From the NCBI GenBank assembly GCA_964396685.1, contig CAYNFS010000001.1, forward strand, positions 62,001-126,000: a DNA stretch of 64,000 nt, given 5' to 3'. This DNA is from CAYNFS01 sp964396685. Its GTDB lineage: Bacteria; Patescibacteriota; Doudnabacteria; UBA920; 2-01-FULL-46-14. The first letter of the stretch is position 1; each line of letters starts with the position of its first letter. Under the pieces are notes generated by a model. That model searched no databases. It was not told the origin of the DNA and saw nothing but the letters and a program-made list of their open reading frames with translations. The position numbers and the translations under genes were made by a program. This document shows, piece by piece, positions 24,697 through 30,772 of the stretch.

Positions 24697-24839
24697 ACGA
24701 AATTCGGCGGTGGTGGAAAGCGAGGGCGGGCAAAAATTCCTTCCCCCCCAACCCCCTTCCTTTTTGCCCGCCCGAGCGTTCAGTTTTGGTTTTGCCGCGC
24801 GAAGCGCGGCAATCAGGAATTTTGTTCAAAAAAGGTTCG
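24697..24839 (-). repeat. 143-bp inverted repeat, right copy
   Basis: Reverse complement of 23073-23215. The inner flank carries an ATTTCG...CGAAAT hairpin where the left copy has GCCAGT...ACTGGC: same place, different sequence. The outer end overlaps the T-run of the tRNA-Pro terminator. Confidence 0.9.
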
Positions 24840-24863
24840 TACTGTGTTTAGTATATTCGAACC
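24829..24863 (-). terminator. Intrinsic terminator after tRNA-Pro
   Basis: On the minus strand GGTTCG...CGAACC followed by TTTTTT, with an inner TACT/AGTA pairing. The 3' half belongs to the 143-bp repeat. Confidence 0.65.
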
Positions 24864-24883
24864 CAGGCTATCCCGCACCTTTT

Positions 24884-24954
24884 TCGGTGCACAGAGATTC
24901 GAACTCTGACTAAATCCTCCCAAAGGACTCGTGCTACCGTTACACTATGCCCCG
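24884..24954 (-). tRNA. tRNA-Pro (anticodon UGG)
   Basis: 71 nt: acceptor CGGGGCA with TGCACCG (one G-A mismatch at the fourth pair), D-arm GTG/CAC, anticodon stem AGTCC/GGATT with loop TTTGGGA (UGG, G37), perfect T-stem CAGAG/CTCTG, discriminator A, no encoded CCA. It is flanked on both sides by matching CCCGCACCTTTTCGG-type sequences that form an outer inverted repeat, and lies 3' of the HU gene. Confidence 0.85.
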
Positions 24955-24964
24955 CCGAAAAGGT

Positions 24965-25003
24965 GCGGGACGTATAAACTACCATTACACCACATCCCGG
25001 CTT
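24965..25003 (-). other. tRNA-like 5' fragment upstream of tRNA-Pro
   Basis: On the minus strand GGATGTGGTGTAATGGTAG reads like acceptor plus D-arm of a tRNA, then runs into TCCCGCACC, one arm of the inverted repeat around tRNA-Pro; no complete cloverleaf can be closed. It may be a decayed or interrupted tRNA. Confidence 0.4.
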
Positions 25004-25014
25004 AGACTATGGCA

Positions 25015-25293
25015 CTAGCTTCTGACTGCCTCTTTCAAACCCTTGCCGGCCTTGAACTTCGGCACTTTGGTCGCCGCAATCTGGATCTTTTCTGTCGGGT
25101 TTTGCGGATTGACTCCCATGCGGGCGGCGCGGGTGGAGACCGAGAAGCTGCCAAAACTGGTAAGGCTGACCTCGCCTCCCCCCTTAAGGTGTTCTGTGAT
25201 TACGTCAATCGCGGCATTGAGAATTTTCTCGGCCTCGGCTTTTCCCATGCCTATCCGGGAAGCCACGGCTTCTGCTAATTCCACTTTATTCAC
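25015..25293 (-). CDS. hup: HU/IHF-family nucleoid DNA-binding protein
   Basis: 92 residues, full length for HU. MNKVELAEAVASRIGMGKAEAEKILNAA is the helical dimerisation part; GGGEVSLTSFGSFSVSTRAARMGVNPQNPTEKIQI is the beta arm with the DNA-intercalating NPQNPTEKI loop; VPKFKAGKGLKEAV is the C-terminal end. It binds and bends DNA non-specifically and compacts the nucleoid. The tRNA-Pro region follows within 60 bp on the same strand, so they may be co-transcribed. Confidence 0.95.
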   Translation of the reverse strand: MNKVELAEAVASRIGMGKAEAEKILNAAIDVITEHLKGGGEVSLTSFGSFSVSTRAARMGVNPQNPTEKIQIAATKVPKFKAGKGLKEAVRS

Positions 25294-25343
25294 CTTCTTG
25301 TCCTTTCTCCTTAATAATGCATGCGCTAATTATCAAAGATTCT

Positions 25344-25877
25344 TTATTTTTCCGCAAGATACTTGGCCCAAAAGCCTGCCTCTGTCCCGTCATCAATTCC
25401 CGGCGCCAGCTCCAAAGTTATCGGCCCCTTGGCTTTTAGCTCCTGCCGCAGGGCCGGCCCGTCCAGTTTGTCCGGATCAATCACGACGCGAAATTTTTTC
25501 TGCGCCACTTTGGCTTCCAAAATATCGTGCACCAATGTAACCACCTGTTTTGGAGAAATAGTGCCTTTGACCACAAAAGCTTTGGCCCCCAGTTTCTCGG
25601 CCTGCATGCGGTCCTCAATCCGGCCTAAGTGCGAAGAGACAATAACTGGTATTGAGCCGGTCTCCAGACTCCCCTTGAGCTTGCGTATCAACTCAAAACC
25701 GGTCAGATTGGGCATCATAATCCCGGTAAAAATAACATCGGGTTTGACTTTATTAACCAAATTCAACCCTTCCTGGCCGTCTTTGCCCTCAAAAACTATG
25801 AAGCCCGCTTCCTTAAAGACCGCGGCGTACAAACCGCGCAGATAGTTGTCGTCGTCAACCAGCAAAATCTTATTCAT
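25344..25877 (-). CDS. Receiver-domain protein lacking the phosphoacceptor aspartate
   Basis: 177 residues from the ATG at 25875-25877, 8 bp inside the end of nusB. CheY-like receiver (~1-120): LLVDDDNYLRGLY keeps the acidic pocket, VIVSSH the Thr/Ser switch and FVVKG the conserved Lys. The usual phospho-Asp in LLLDIMMP is Gly here (VIFTGIMMPNLTG). It is therefore probably a pseudo-receiver that is not switched by phosphorylation. The C-terminal ~50 residues (KKFRVVIDPDKLDGPALRQELK...) are not a recognised output domain. No histidine kinase is nearby. Confidence 0.82.
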   Translation of the reverse strand: MNKILLVDDDNYLRGLYAAVFKEAGFIVFEGKDGQEGLNLVNKVKPDVIFTGIMMPNLTGFELIRKLKGSLETGSIPVIVSSHLGRIEDRMQAEKLGAKAFVVKGTISPKQVVTLVHDILEAKVAQKKFRVVIDPDKLDGPALRQELKAKGPITLELAPGIDDGTEAGFWAKYLAEK

Positions 25878-26301
25878 TATTTTTAGCTCCTTCTTCCATT
25901 TGTCGGTAAAGTGTCCCCAAAACGCCGTTGACAAACTTTCCCGAGGACTCCCCGCCGAAAGTTTTGCCAAGCTCCACGGCCTCGTTGATTGCCACTTTGG
26001 GAGGAACTTCTTGGGCGTATTTGAGCTCGTAAATCCCGAGACGCAAAATGTTGCGGTCAATCACGGTGATTTGCTCAATCGGCCATTCGGGAGCCGTGGC
26101 CTCGATGATCTTATCTATTTCTTCCTGATTGGCGCGCACTCCGTCCACCAAATCAAAAATAAATTTGGGATCATCAAGGCCTGCCGCAAAATTTTCAGTA
26201 TTGCGTTTGGTGATCTCCTGCAGGTTCCCTCTTGCGCCATTAAAATCCCACTCATAAAGGGACTGCATGGCAACGGTTCTTGATAAATGACGATTCGCCA
26301 T
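25870..26301 (-). CDS. nusB: Transcription antitermination factor NusB
   Basis: 143 residues, the usual length. All-helical NusB domain: RHLSRTVAMQSLYEWDF at the N-terminus, TVIDRNILRLGIYEL in the middle and PPKVAINEAVELGKTFGGESSGKFVNGVLG at the C-terminus, the most conserved family signature. With NusE/S10 it binds boxA RNA and promotes rRNA antitermination. The next gene (receiver) overlaps its 3' end by 8 bp. Confidence 0.95.
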   Translation of the reverse strand: MANRHLSRTVAMQSLYEWDFNGARGNLQEITKRNTENFAAGLDDPKFIFDLVDGVRANQEEIDKIIEATAPEWPIEQITVIDRNILRLGIYELKYAQEVPPKVAINEAVELGKTFGGESSGKFVNGVLGTLYRQMEEGAKNNE

Positions 26302-26400
26302 TTCGACTCCGTCGAGCGATCCTAATCTGCGAATGGCATCCGAATTATCCTAATAGATTCGGAGCATTCGGATGAATTAGTATATTAGAATCGCATCACC

Positions 26401-26598
26401 TTACTTATTAGTAGCCGAAACCTCGAGCTTAGTAATTATCTGTTTTCCGCGATAATACCCGCAGTTTTTGCAAACCTGATGCGGCATCACGGGCTTGCCG
26501 CAATTCCCGCACCTGGCAAGCTGAATCTTGCTCAAAGCGTGATGCGAGCGTCTCTGTCTGGTTGCCGATTTAGTCTTGCGTTGTCTCGGTACACCCAT
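26401..26598 (-). CDS. rpmF: Ribosomal protein bL32
   Basis: 65 residues from the ATG at 26596-26598, which has a GAGG site 5 nt upstream; the earlier in-frame start is not used. MGVPRQRKTKSATRQRRSHH matches the bL32 N-terminus. CGNCGKPVMPHQVCKNCGYY gives the two CxxC pairs of the zinc-binding form. The interval to nusB (26302-26400) holds a TCCGAAT...ATTCGGA hairpin and A/T-rich repeats. Confidence 0.95.
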   Translation of the reverse strand: MGVPRQRKTKSATRQRRSHHALSKIQLARCGNCGKPVMPHQVCKNCGYYRGKQIITKLEVSATNK

Positions 26599-26610
26599 TG
26601 TTTCCTCACT

Positions 26611-26640
26611 TGTCATTCCCCGACTTGATCGGGGAATCCA
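26611..26640. repeat. Family C element (GTCATTCCC...GGGAATCCAG)
   Basis: ATTCCCCGACTTGATCGGGGAAT palindrome followed by CCAG, just upstream of rpmF. The arms resemble dRS3-type repeats known from Neisseria, though relatedness is not implied. Other copies at 28237, 40244, 40463 and 41801. Confidence 0.8.
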
Positions 26641-26749
26641 GAAATCAAAAATTAAAAATCAAATATCAAAATTAACGTAGCAAAAATCACAAAAAAAAGC
26701 AAATTCTTATTCGGATGGGCGCATTCGTAGTGCGCTATTCGCATGCAAC

Positions 26750-26825
26750 AAAAAGCTGCCAACAAGATTCGTCCTCGGGCAAAATACCCGAACAGGAGAG
26801 ACAAAACCTCATTGGCAGCTTTCTA
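26750..26825. other. Nested hairpin in the rpmF upstream interval
   Basis: AAAGCTGCCAA and TTGGCAGCTTT form an 11-bp outer stem around a CGGG...CCCG hairpin and a TCCT/AGGA pairing. No gene overlaps. It could be a terminator-like or regulatory RNA. Confidence 0.45.
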
Positions 26826-26841
26826 CCTCCTACATATCTCT

Positions 26842-26988
26842 GTCATTGCGAGGAGTCTGCGACGTGGCAATCCCCACAAATTCCCGAGACTCCCCCTCCT
26901 CTTGAATCCACCATCCATCCCCTCCTCCCCAGGCGTGGGGAGGAGTTAGAGGAAAGGTCGAAAACTCAAGAGGAGAGGGAAAGGGGTG
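26842..26988. repeat. Composite repeat: half family B element then a large family A-like palindrome
   Basis: GTCATTGCGAGGAGTCTG (26842 on) lacks its mate. It is followed by TCCTCTTGA...TCAAGAGGA arms (26893-26988) enclosing CCTCCCCAGGCGTGGGGAGG. No coding signal in 26617-27097. Confidence 0.7.
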
Positions 26989-27047
26989 AGTTCCTTGTGA
27001 ACCCACTTCCCTAAGCACTATTTTTCAATAGCACCCAGAAAAGTGGG

Positions 27048-27082
27048 AGGCAGGAAGATCTCGAGGGATTCTTCCTGCCTCG
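27048..27082 (-). terminator. Hairpin downstream of the small pilin-like gene
   Basis: AGGCAGGAAGA...TTCTTCCTGCCT arms, about 15 bp after the stop at 27098 on the minus strand, followed by CCCACTTTTC. Confidence 0.55.
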
Positions 27083-27097
27083 TCGGATAATCGTCTC

Positions 27098-27307
27098 CTA
27101 GCCTCCAACGAGTTTCGCAAGCAGTGTCGCAACCGAAGGCAGGATCGCTCCTGCGGCAGCCGCAACGAAACCGGCCATGAAGGCGTACTCGACCAAGTCT
27201 GGCCCGGAATAATCGTCCTGCCATTGCTTTCTGCGGCGCAGTACGATCAGCCCCAAAAATAGCGCGGCGAGTACCGTGCATATAATTCGAACTGTTGCAA
27301 TGCTCAT
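27098..27307 (-). CDS. Small membrane protein with Flp-pilin-like motif
   Basis: 69 residues with a strong GAGGAGG site before the ATG. Two hydrophobic segments: RIICTVLAALFLGLIVL (~7-23) and YAFMAGFVAAAAGAILPSVATLLAKLV (~41-67). Between them, SGPDLVEYAF fits the class IVb (Flp) prepilin rule of Gly, four residues, Glu-Tyr. An N-terminal TM before that site is unusual for Flp pilins, so the assignment is tentative. Higher in GC than the surrounding repeats. Confidence 0.6.
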   Translation of the reverse strand: MSIATVRIICTVLAALFLGLIVLRRRKQWQDDYSGPDLVEYAFMAGFVAAAAGAILPSVATLLAKLVGG

Positions 27308-27446
27308 TTACTTCCTCCTCAAAACTTGTTGATCTTTCCAACCAGAAACGACTCTGGAGATTATCGCTAACACCCAAAATCCTTGCTGGATGAATTGGGA
27401 GGAAGGAAGGGTTTTTGGGCCCTTCCCTGCCTTGAAATGCACATGG

Positions 27447-27962
27447 TCACCGCACCGAGTTGTACTCCCCGCCTGCGCCGTTGAGGTAGATGCTGGGACG
27501 CAATGGCTCACCACAGACATGGAGATAAATCGACTCTGTGTCGGGCTCCCCAAGCCATCCCTTCAGCCGCTCGCAGCGGAACCGACTGGCGGTGCCGTTC
27601 TGGAAATGAACCACAAGGTCCACACCAGAACTGACATCGAACTCCGCCGGGAGTTTTACGACCGCGTTGCGCTCCGCAAGCCGCCATATATCCCAGTCCG
27701 CCGGCGTAGCTGGAAACTCCTCCCAAACCACGCGACGGTTCTTGTCCCGCAGGGACATACGCGCACCCGTATAAAGGGCATTCATGGTATAAAACCTTAC
27801 CCTCTCTACGTGCGTATCGGGCCAGCGCGTGCTGCCGGATGACCGGGGTTCGTTCTGCCTGGCAGTCCGGGCTTCAGAATCATCCGGCGGCTTCCTTCCC
27901 TGCTTACAAGCCGTGCCGACAAGCGCCAACACGACCAAAACAATCAACGTAAACCTGCTCAT
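27447..27962 (-). CDS. Predicted lipoprotein of unknown function
   Basis: 171 residues from the ATG at 27960-27962, chosen for AGGAGG 6 nt upstream. Signal peptide with lipobox LALVGTAC, so Cys ~19 would be lipidated. The mature part is hydrophilic and W-rich (SLRDKNRRVVWEEFPATPADWDIWRL, VDLVVHFQNGTASRFRCE) and is not recognised. It is followed on the same strand by the small pilin-like gene, with a GGAAGGG/CCCTTCC hairpin (near 27405) between. Confidence 0.6.
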   Translation of the reverse strand: MSRFTLIVLVVLALVGTACKQGRKPPDDSEARTARQNEPRSSGSTRWPDTHVERVRFYTMNALYTGARMSLRDKNRRVVWEEFPATPADWDIWRLAERNAVVKLPAEFDVSSGVDLVVHFQNGTASRFRCERLKGWLGEPDTESIYLHVCGEPLRPSIYLNGAGGEYNSVR

Positions 27963-28042
27963 CGTCTTCCTCCTCGGAAATTTTGAATGCTCTTTCAAGC
28001 ACTCAGCAAACTGGCGGGACCGCCTAGAAATATGTCTCTCTA

Positions 28043-28130
28043 GTCTTTGCGAGCGAAGCGAAGCAATCTTTTTGACTTATTTATGAGATTGCTTCGTCCT
28101 CCGACGTGGCGTCGGAGTCCTCGCAATGAC
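28043..28130. repeat. Family B element
   Basis: TTGCGAGCGAAGCGAAGCAATC on the left and GATTGCTTCGTCCTCC...CCTCGCAATGAC on the right, with an inner CCGACG/CGTCGG stem. Intergenic. The rest of 27963-28400 holds further repeats and a GCTCAAGGGTGCTTGAGC hairpin (28200-28217); no gene seen. Confidence 0.8.
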
Positions 28131-28236
28131 AGATTCCGGACGGTCTCAACAATTTGCCGGGGACTTTAGAGCATATTAAGTATAATCGCTTTTTGATTGC
28201 GCTCAAGGGTGCTTGAGCTCATAGTTTCACATACTC

Positions 28237-28343
28237 TGTCATTCCCGTGAAAACGGGAATCCAGTCTTCTCGACAGGCTTGAAGTCTAAATTTCTGGATT
28301 CCGCATCCATGCCTGCAGCGGGCAGGCAAGTCCGGAATGACAG
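28237..28343. repeat. Two family C half-elements in inverted orientation
   Basis: GTCATTCCCGTGAAAACGGG followed by AATCCAG at the left, and CTGGATTCCGCATCC...GTCCGGAATGACAG at the right, so the unit ends are inverted copies. Non-coding despite an open frame. Confidence 0.75.
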
Positions 28344-28400
28344 AATAAGTTGAAGGGGGCTGGGACGCGAAAGTGCACTGCGTATCCAGCCCTCCTTCTC

Positions 28401-28502
28401 CTAGCGAGCCAGATGAATCAAAACCCAGCTCGCTAGGAGTTTCCCCGCCCCGATGGCGGCGATTATCGCCGCCAAAAAGGCGGAGGGGAATGTGCTGGTC
28501 AT
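28401..28502 (-). CDS. 33-residue hydrophobic peptide gene
   Basis: ATG at 28500-28502 preceded by GAGGAGGTGAGT, a strong ribosome-binding site; stop TAG at 28401. The peptide has a hydrophobic core (FPSAFLAAIIAAIGAGKLLA) and ends in HLAR, so it would form one TM helix. The last codons overlap a perfect 12-bp inverted repeat (28398-28409 with 28428-28439). No homology can be judged at this length; similar strong-SD small genes lie at 27098 and 29213. Confidence 0.45.
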   Translation of the reverse strand: MTSTFPSAFLAAIIAAIGAGKLLASWVLIHLAR

Positions 28503-28528
28503 ACTCACCTCCTCTGAAGTCATATGAT

Positions 28529-28592
28529 GGGATTGCTTCCGCCTTCTCTAAAGCTACGGCGGACAGGTCGTCTTTAGACTCCTCGCAATGAC
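28529..28592. repeat. Family B element
   Basis: GGGATTGCTTCCGCC at the left and CTCCTCGCAATGACATG at the right with a CTAAAG/CTTTAG inner stem. Intergenic. Confidence 0.7.
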
Positions 28593-29090
28593 ATGATCTG
28601 AATTCAGAGGAGGAAAGGAGCGGTGAGTGCGAAGAAACTTTATGACACCGCTCCCTCATCTATGAAATGCTTGAGGTCTCATCTTTTTTGGAGGGAAACC
28701 GGCGGGGGTACTGCGGGGAAAAAAGAGGAAACTTGAGGTGAATTGGCGGGACGAGACCTCATCTAAAATCATCGAAGCCCTCCTTTTGGCTTCAAAATCG
28801 AGAGTCTATTTTTTAACAGGGCGGTTGAGGCCATGTTAGTTGTTATATGCCTACCCTCCCCTGTCCGCCGTAGTCCGCCAAAAGGCGGACGAAGGCGGAA
28901 TAGGCTCTCAATCCTGAAGCCTTTTTTTGCTGCTACCCCCTCTCCCCCTTCGCATGGGGGAGAAAAATCAGGATAATTAAAGACCCGCAGGAAATTTTTG
29001 ATTGTAAAAAGAACAAAAACTGCGGGTCTTGATCATGGCGACAAACTTCTCCTGTAGAAAGTTTGTCGCCTTCCAAAAATTAAATTTTCA
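28593..29090. other. Gene-poor stretch with hairpins
   Basis: No convincing gene. Visible: GAGGTCTC (28673) / GAGACCTC (28754) inverted pair; GTCCGCC/GGCGGAC palindromes near 28860-28900; family A copy at 28935-28966; AAGACCCGCAG/CTGCGGGTCTT stem (28979-29030); and GGCGACAAACTT/AAGTTTGTCGCC stem (29038-29072), whose sequence is echoed by a hairpin near 45372. Confidence 0.55.
28935..28966. repeat. Family A element
   Basis: CTCCCCCTTCGCATGGGGGAG core with a left ACCCCCT arm only; intergenic. Confidence 0.78.
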
Positions 29091-29212
29091 AAAATCTATC
29101 CTAAAACCACCCATCATAGCAAAAAAGAAAGCCCCTGTCAAGCGCAAGGGCTAGCGAACACACGATTTTGGCTTAGTTAAGCTATTTTCTACCTGTTGAA
29201 AGCAGGGTCTCT

Positions 29213-29443
29213 CTAGGAATGCCGTATCCTCTCTACGAGTAGCCAGAGAAAGAAGAGAGGATCTTCTCCCTCCGTGAAACTCTGGCCGGCTACCAGCGTG
29301 GCGAGTAGCGCAAAAAGACCAATCAAGACCCCCCATTGGGCAAGCCTGATCGCTAGCCCTTCCCGTAGCTCATTTTTCGAGGCCAGATCTTTCCGAAAAA
29401 GACCCAAACGCCTCACTTCCTCCAACCAATCATGACTGTCCAT
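29213..29443 (-). CDS. Small single-pass membrane protein
   Basis: 76 residues from the ATG at 29441-29443, preceded by AAGGGGGAAAA. A charged N-terminal half (DWLEEVRRLGLFRKDLASKNELREG) is followed by one TM helix (WGVLIGLFALLATLVAGQSF) and a short tail. Function unknown. It lies between the metK terminator and the repeat-rich stretch and belongs with the other small strong-SD genes of 27-29.5 kb. Confidence 0.5.
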   Translation of the reverse strand: MDSHDWLEEVRRLGLFRKDLASKNELREGLAIRLAQWGVLIGLFALLATLVAGQSFTEGEDPLFFLWLLVERIRHS

Positions 29444-29493
29444 TTTTCCCCCTTTTTTACTCCATAACAAAAGCACAGGCTAACACAACCAAA

Positions 29494-29522
29494 TAAAAAA
29501 ATCAAGACCCTCCGCCTTGATT
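29494..29522 (-). terminator. Intrinsic terminator of the groESL-metK run
   Basis: On the minus strand AATCAAG...CTTGATT followed by TTTTTATTTGG, about 30 bp after the metK stop. Confidence 0.75.
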
Positions 29523-29550
29523 ATCGATTATAGATTATAGATTATTCTCT

Positions 29551-30741
29551 CTACCTTATCCTCGCCAATCTTCTGATCTCTCTCACTTTATCTGAACGTT
29601 CCCAGGGGAGCTTCAAATCGTTTCTGCCGAAATGCCCGTATGATGCAACTTGCCGATACAAAGGCCTGCGCAGATTAAGCTCCTTGATAATCATTCCCGG
29701 GCGCAGGTCAAAAACTTTACCAACTATCTCCACAATGGCGTCGTCGGAAATCTTGCCCGTACTATAAGTATCCACTCTCACAGACAAAGGCTCGGGAACA
29801 CCGATGGCGTAAGAAATTTGCACTTCCAGTTTTTTGGCCACACCTGCCGCTACCAAATTTTTGGCAACGTAACGCGCCATATAGGAGCCGGAGCGGTCAA
29901 CTTTGGAAGGATCTTTGCCCGAGAAGCATCCTCCGCCATGCCGGCCCCAGCCGCCGTAAGTATCAACTATAATCTTTCTGCCGGTAAGCCCAGTGTCGGC
30001 CTGCGGCCCGCCTTTGACAAACCGCCCCGTGGAATTTATCAAAATCCTGGTTTTTTTGTCCAAAAGTTTTCGCGGAATGACTTTGTAAATCACCTGGCGC
30101 GTCAGCTCATGACGCAGTTTCTCCAAATCAACATCGGGGTTGTGCTGGGCCGCCAGCAATACCGTGTGCACTCTTCTTGGTCGGTCCGCATTGTACTCTA
30201 CAGTCACTTGCGATTTGCCGTCGGGACGCAAGCCTTTCACAATGCCGGCTTTTCTCACATGCGCCAGCCTTTGCGTGAGTTTATGAGCCAAGACAATAGG
30301 CAGAGGCATATATTCTTTGGTTTCGTTTGTGGCATAGCCAAACATCAGACCCTGATCCCCGGCACCCAGCTTGCTTAAATCTTCTTTGATAATTTCGCCC
30401 CCTTTGCCTTTGAGATAAGAGTCAACGCCCCGCGCGATGTCTCCTGATTGCTCTTGAATGGCGACCAGCACGCCCGAAGTCTCCCACTGGAAACCGTATT
30501 CGGCATCAAGATAGCCCACGTCTTTTATGACACCCCGCACGATCCGGGGAATGTCAACATAGGTTTTGGTGGTGATCTCGCCGGCGACCACGCAGACGCC
30601 ATTCGTCACAAGCGCTTCAACCGCCACGCGCCCTCTGGGGTCGTCTTTGAGAATGGCATCCAGTACGGCATCCGAGATCTGGTCGCAAAGCTTATCCGGA
30701 TGCCCTTCGGTAACTGATTCGGAAGTAAATAATTTTTTCAT
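29551..30741 (-). CDS. metK: S-adenosylmethionine synthetase
   Basis: 396 residues from the ATG at 30739-30741 (MKKLFTSESVTEGHPDKLCDQISDAVLDA); an upstream extension into the groEL gap is not used. It makes SAM from methionine and ATP. GHPDK contacts ATP, GAGDQGLMFGYA is the K+/metal-site signature and GGCFSGKDPSKVDRSGSYMARYVAKN is the flexible-loop/active-site signature. It lies 31 bp downstream of groEL on the same strand and probably shares its transcript. SAM would serve methylases and the radical SAM protein at 61349. Confidence 0.95.
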   Translation of the reverse strand: MKKLFTSESVTEGHPDKLCDQISDAVLDAILKDDPRGRVAVEALVTNGVCVVAGEITTKTYVDIPRIVRGVIKDVGYLDAEYGFQWETSGVLVAIQEQSGDIARGVDSYLKGKGGEIIKEDLSKLGAGDQGLMFGYATNETKEYMPLPIVLAHKLTQRLAHVRKAGIVKGLRPDGKSQVTVEYNADRPRRVHTVLLAAQHNPDVDLEKLRHELTRQVIYKVIPRKLLDKKTRILINSTGRFVKGGPQADTGLTGRKIIVDTYGGWGRHGGGCFSGKDPSKVDRSGSYMARYVAKNLVAAGVAKKLEVQISYAIGVPEPLSVRVDTYSTGKISDDAIVEIVGKVFDLRPGMIIKELNLRRPLYRQVASYGHFGRNDLKLPWERSDKVREIRRLARIR

Positions 30742-30772
30742 AACGGTACGGAGTTCCGCGCTAAGAAGCGCT

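Noticed and set aside
24586..24913. Overlapping open frames over the right repeat copy
   Set aside because: They consist of repeat sequence and tRNA-region sequence with no consistent coding signal.
28219..28659. 146-codon open frame on the minus strand
   Set aside because: Its peptide is the translation of family B and C repeats (CHCEES, WIPVFTGMTE) and it has no SD; only the 33-codon ORF inside this stretch has a credible start.
28626..28740. 37-codon GTG-start ORF after a GGAGG stretch on the plus strand
   Set aside because: The SD-like bases are there, but the peptide is low-complexity and runs into an inverted repeat; evidence too weak.
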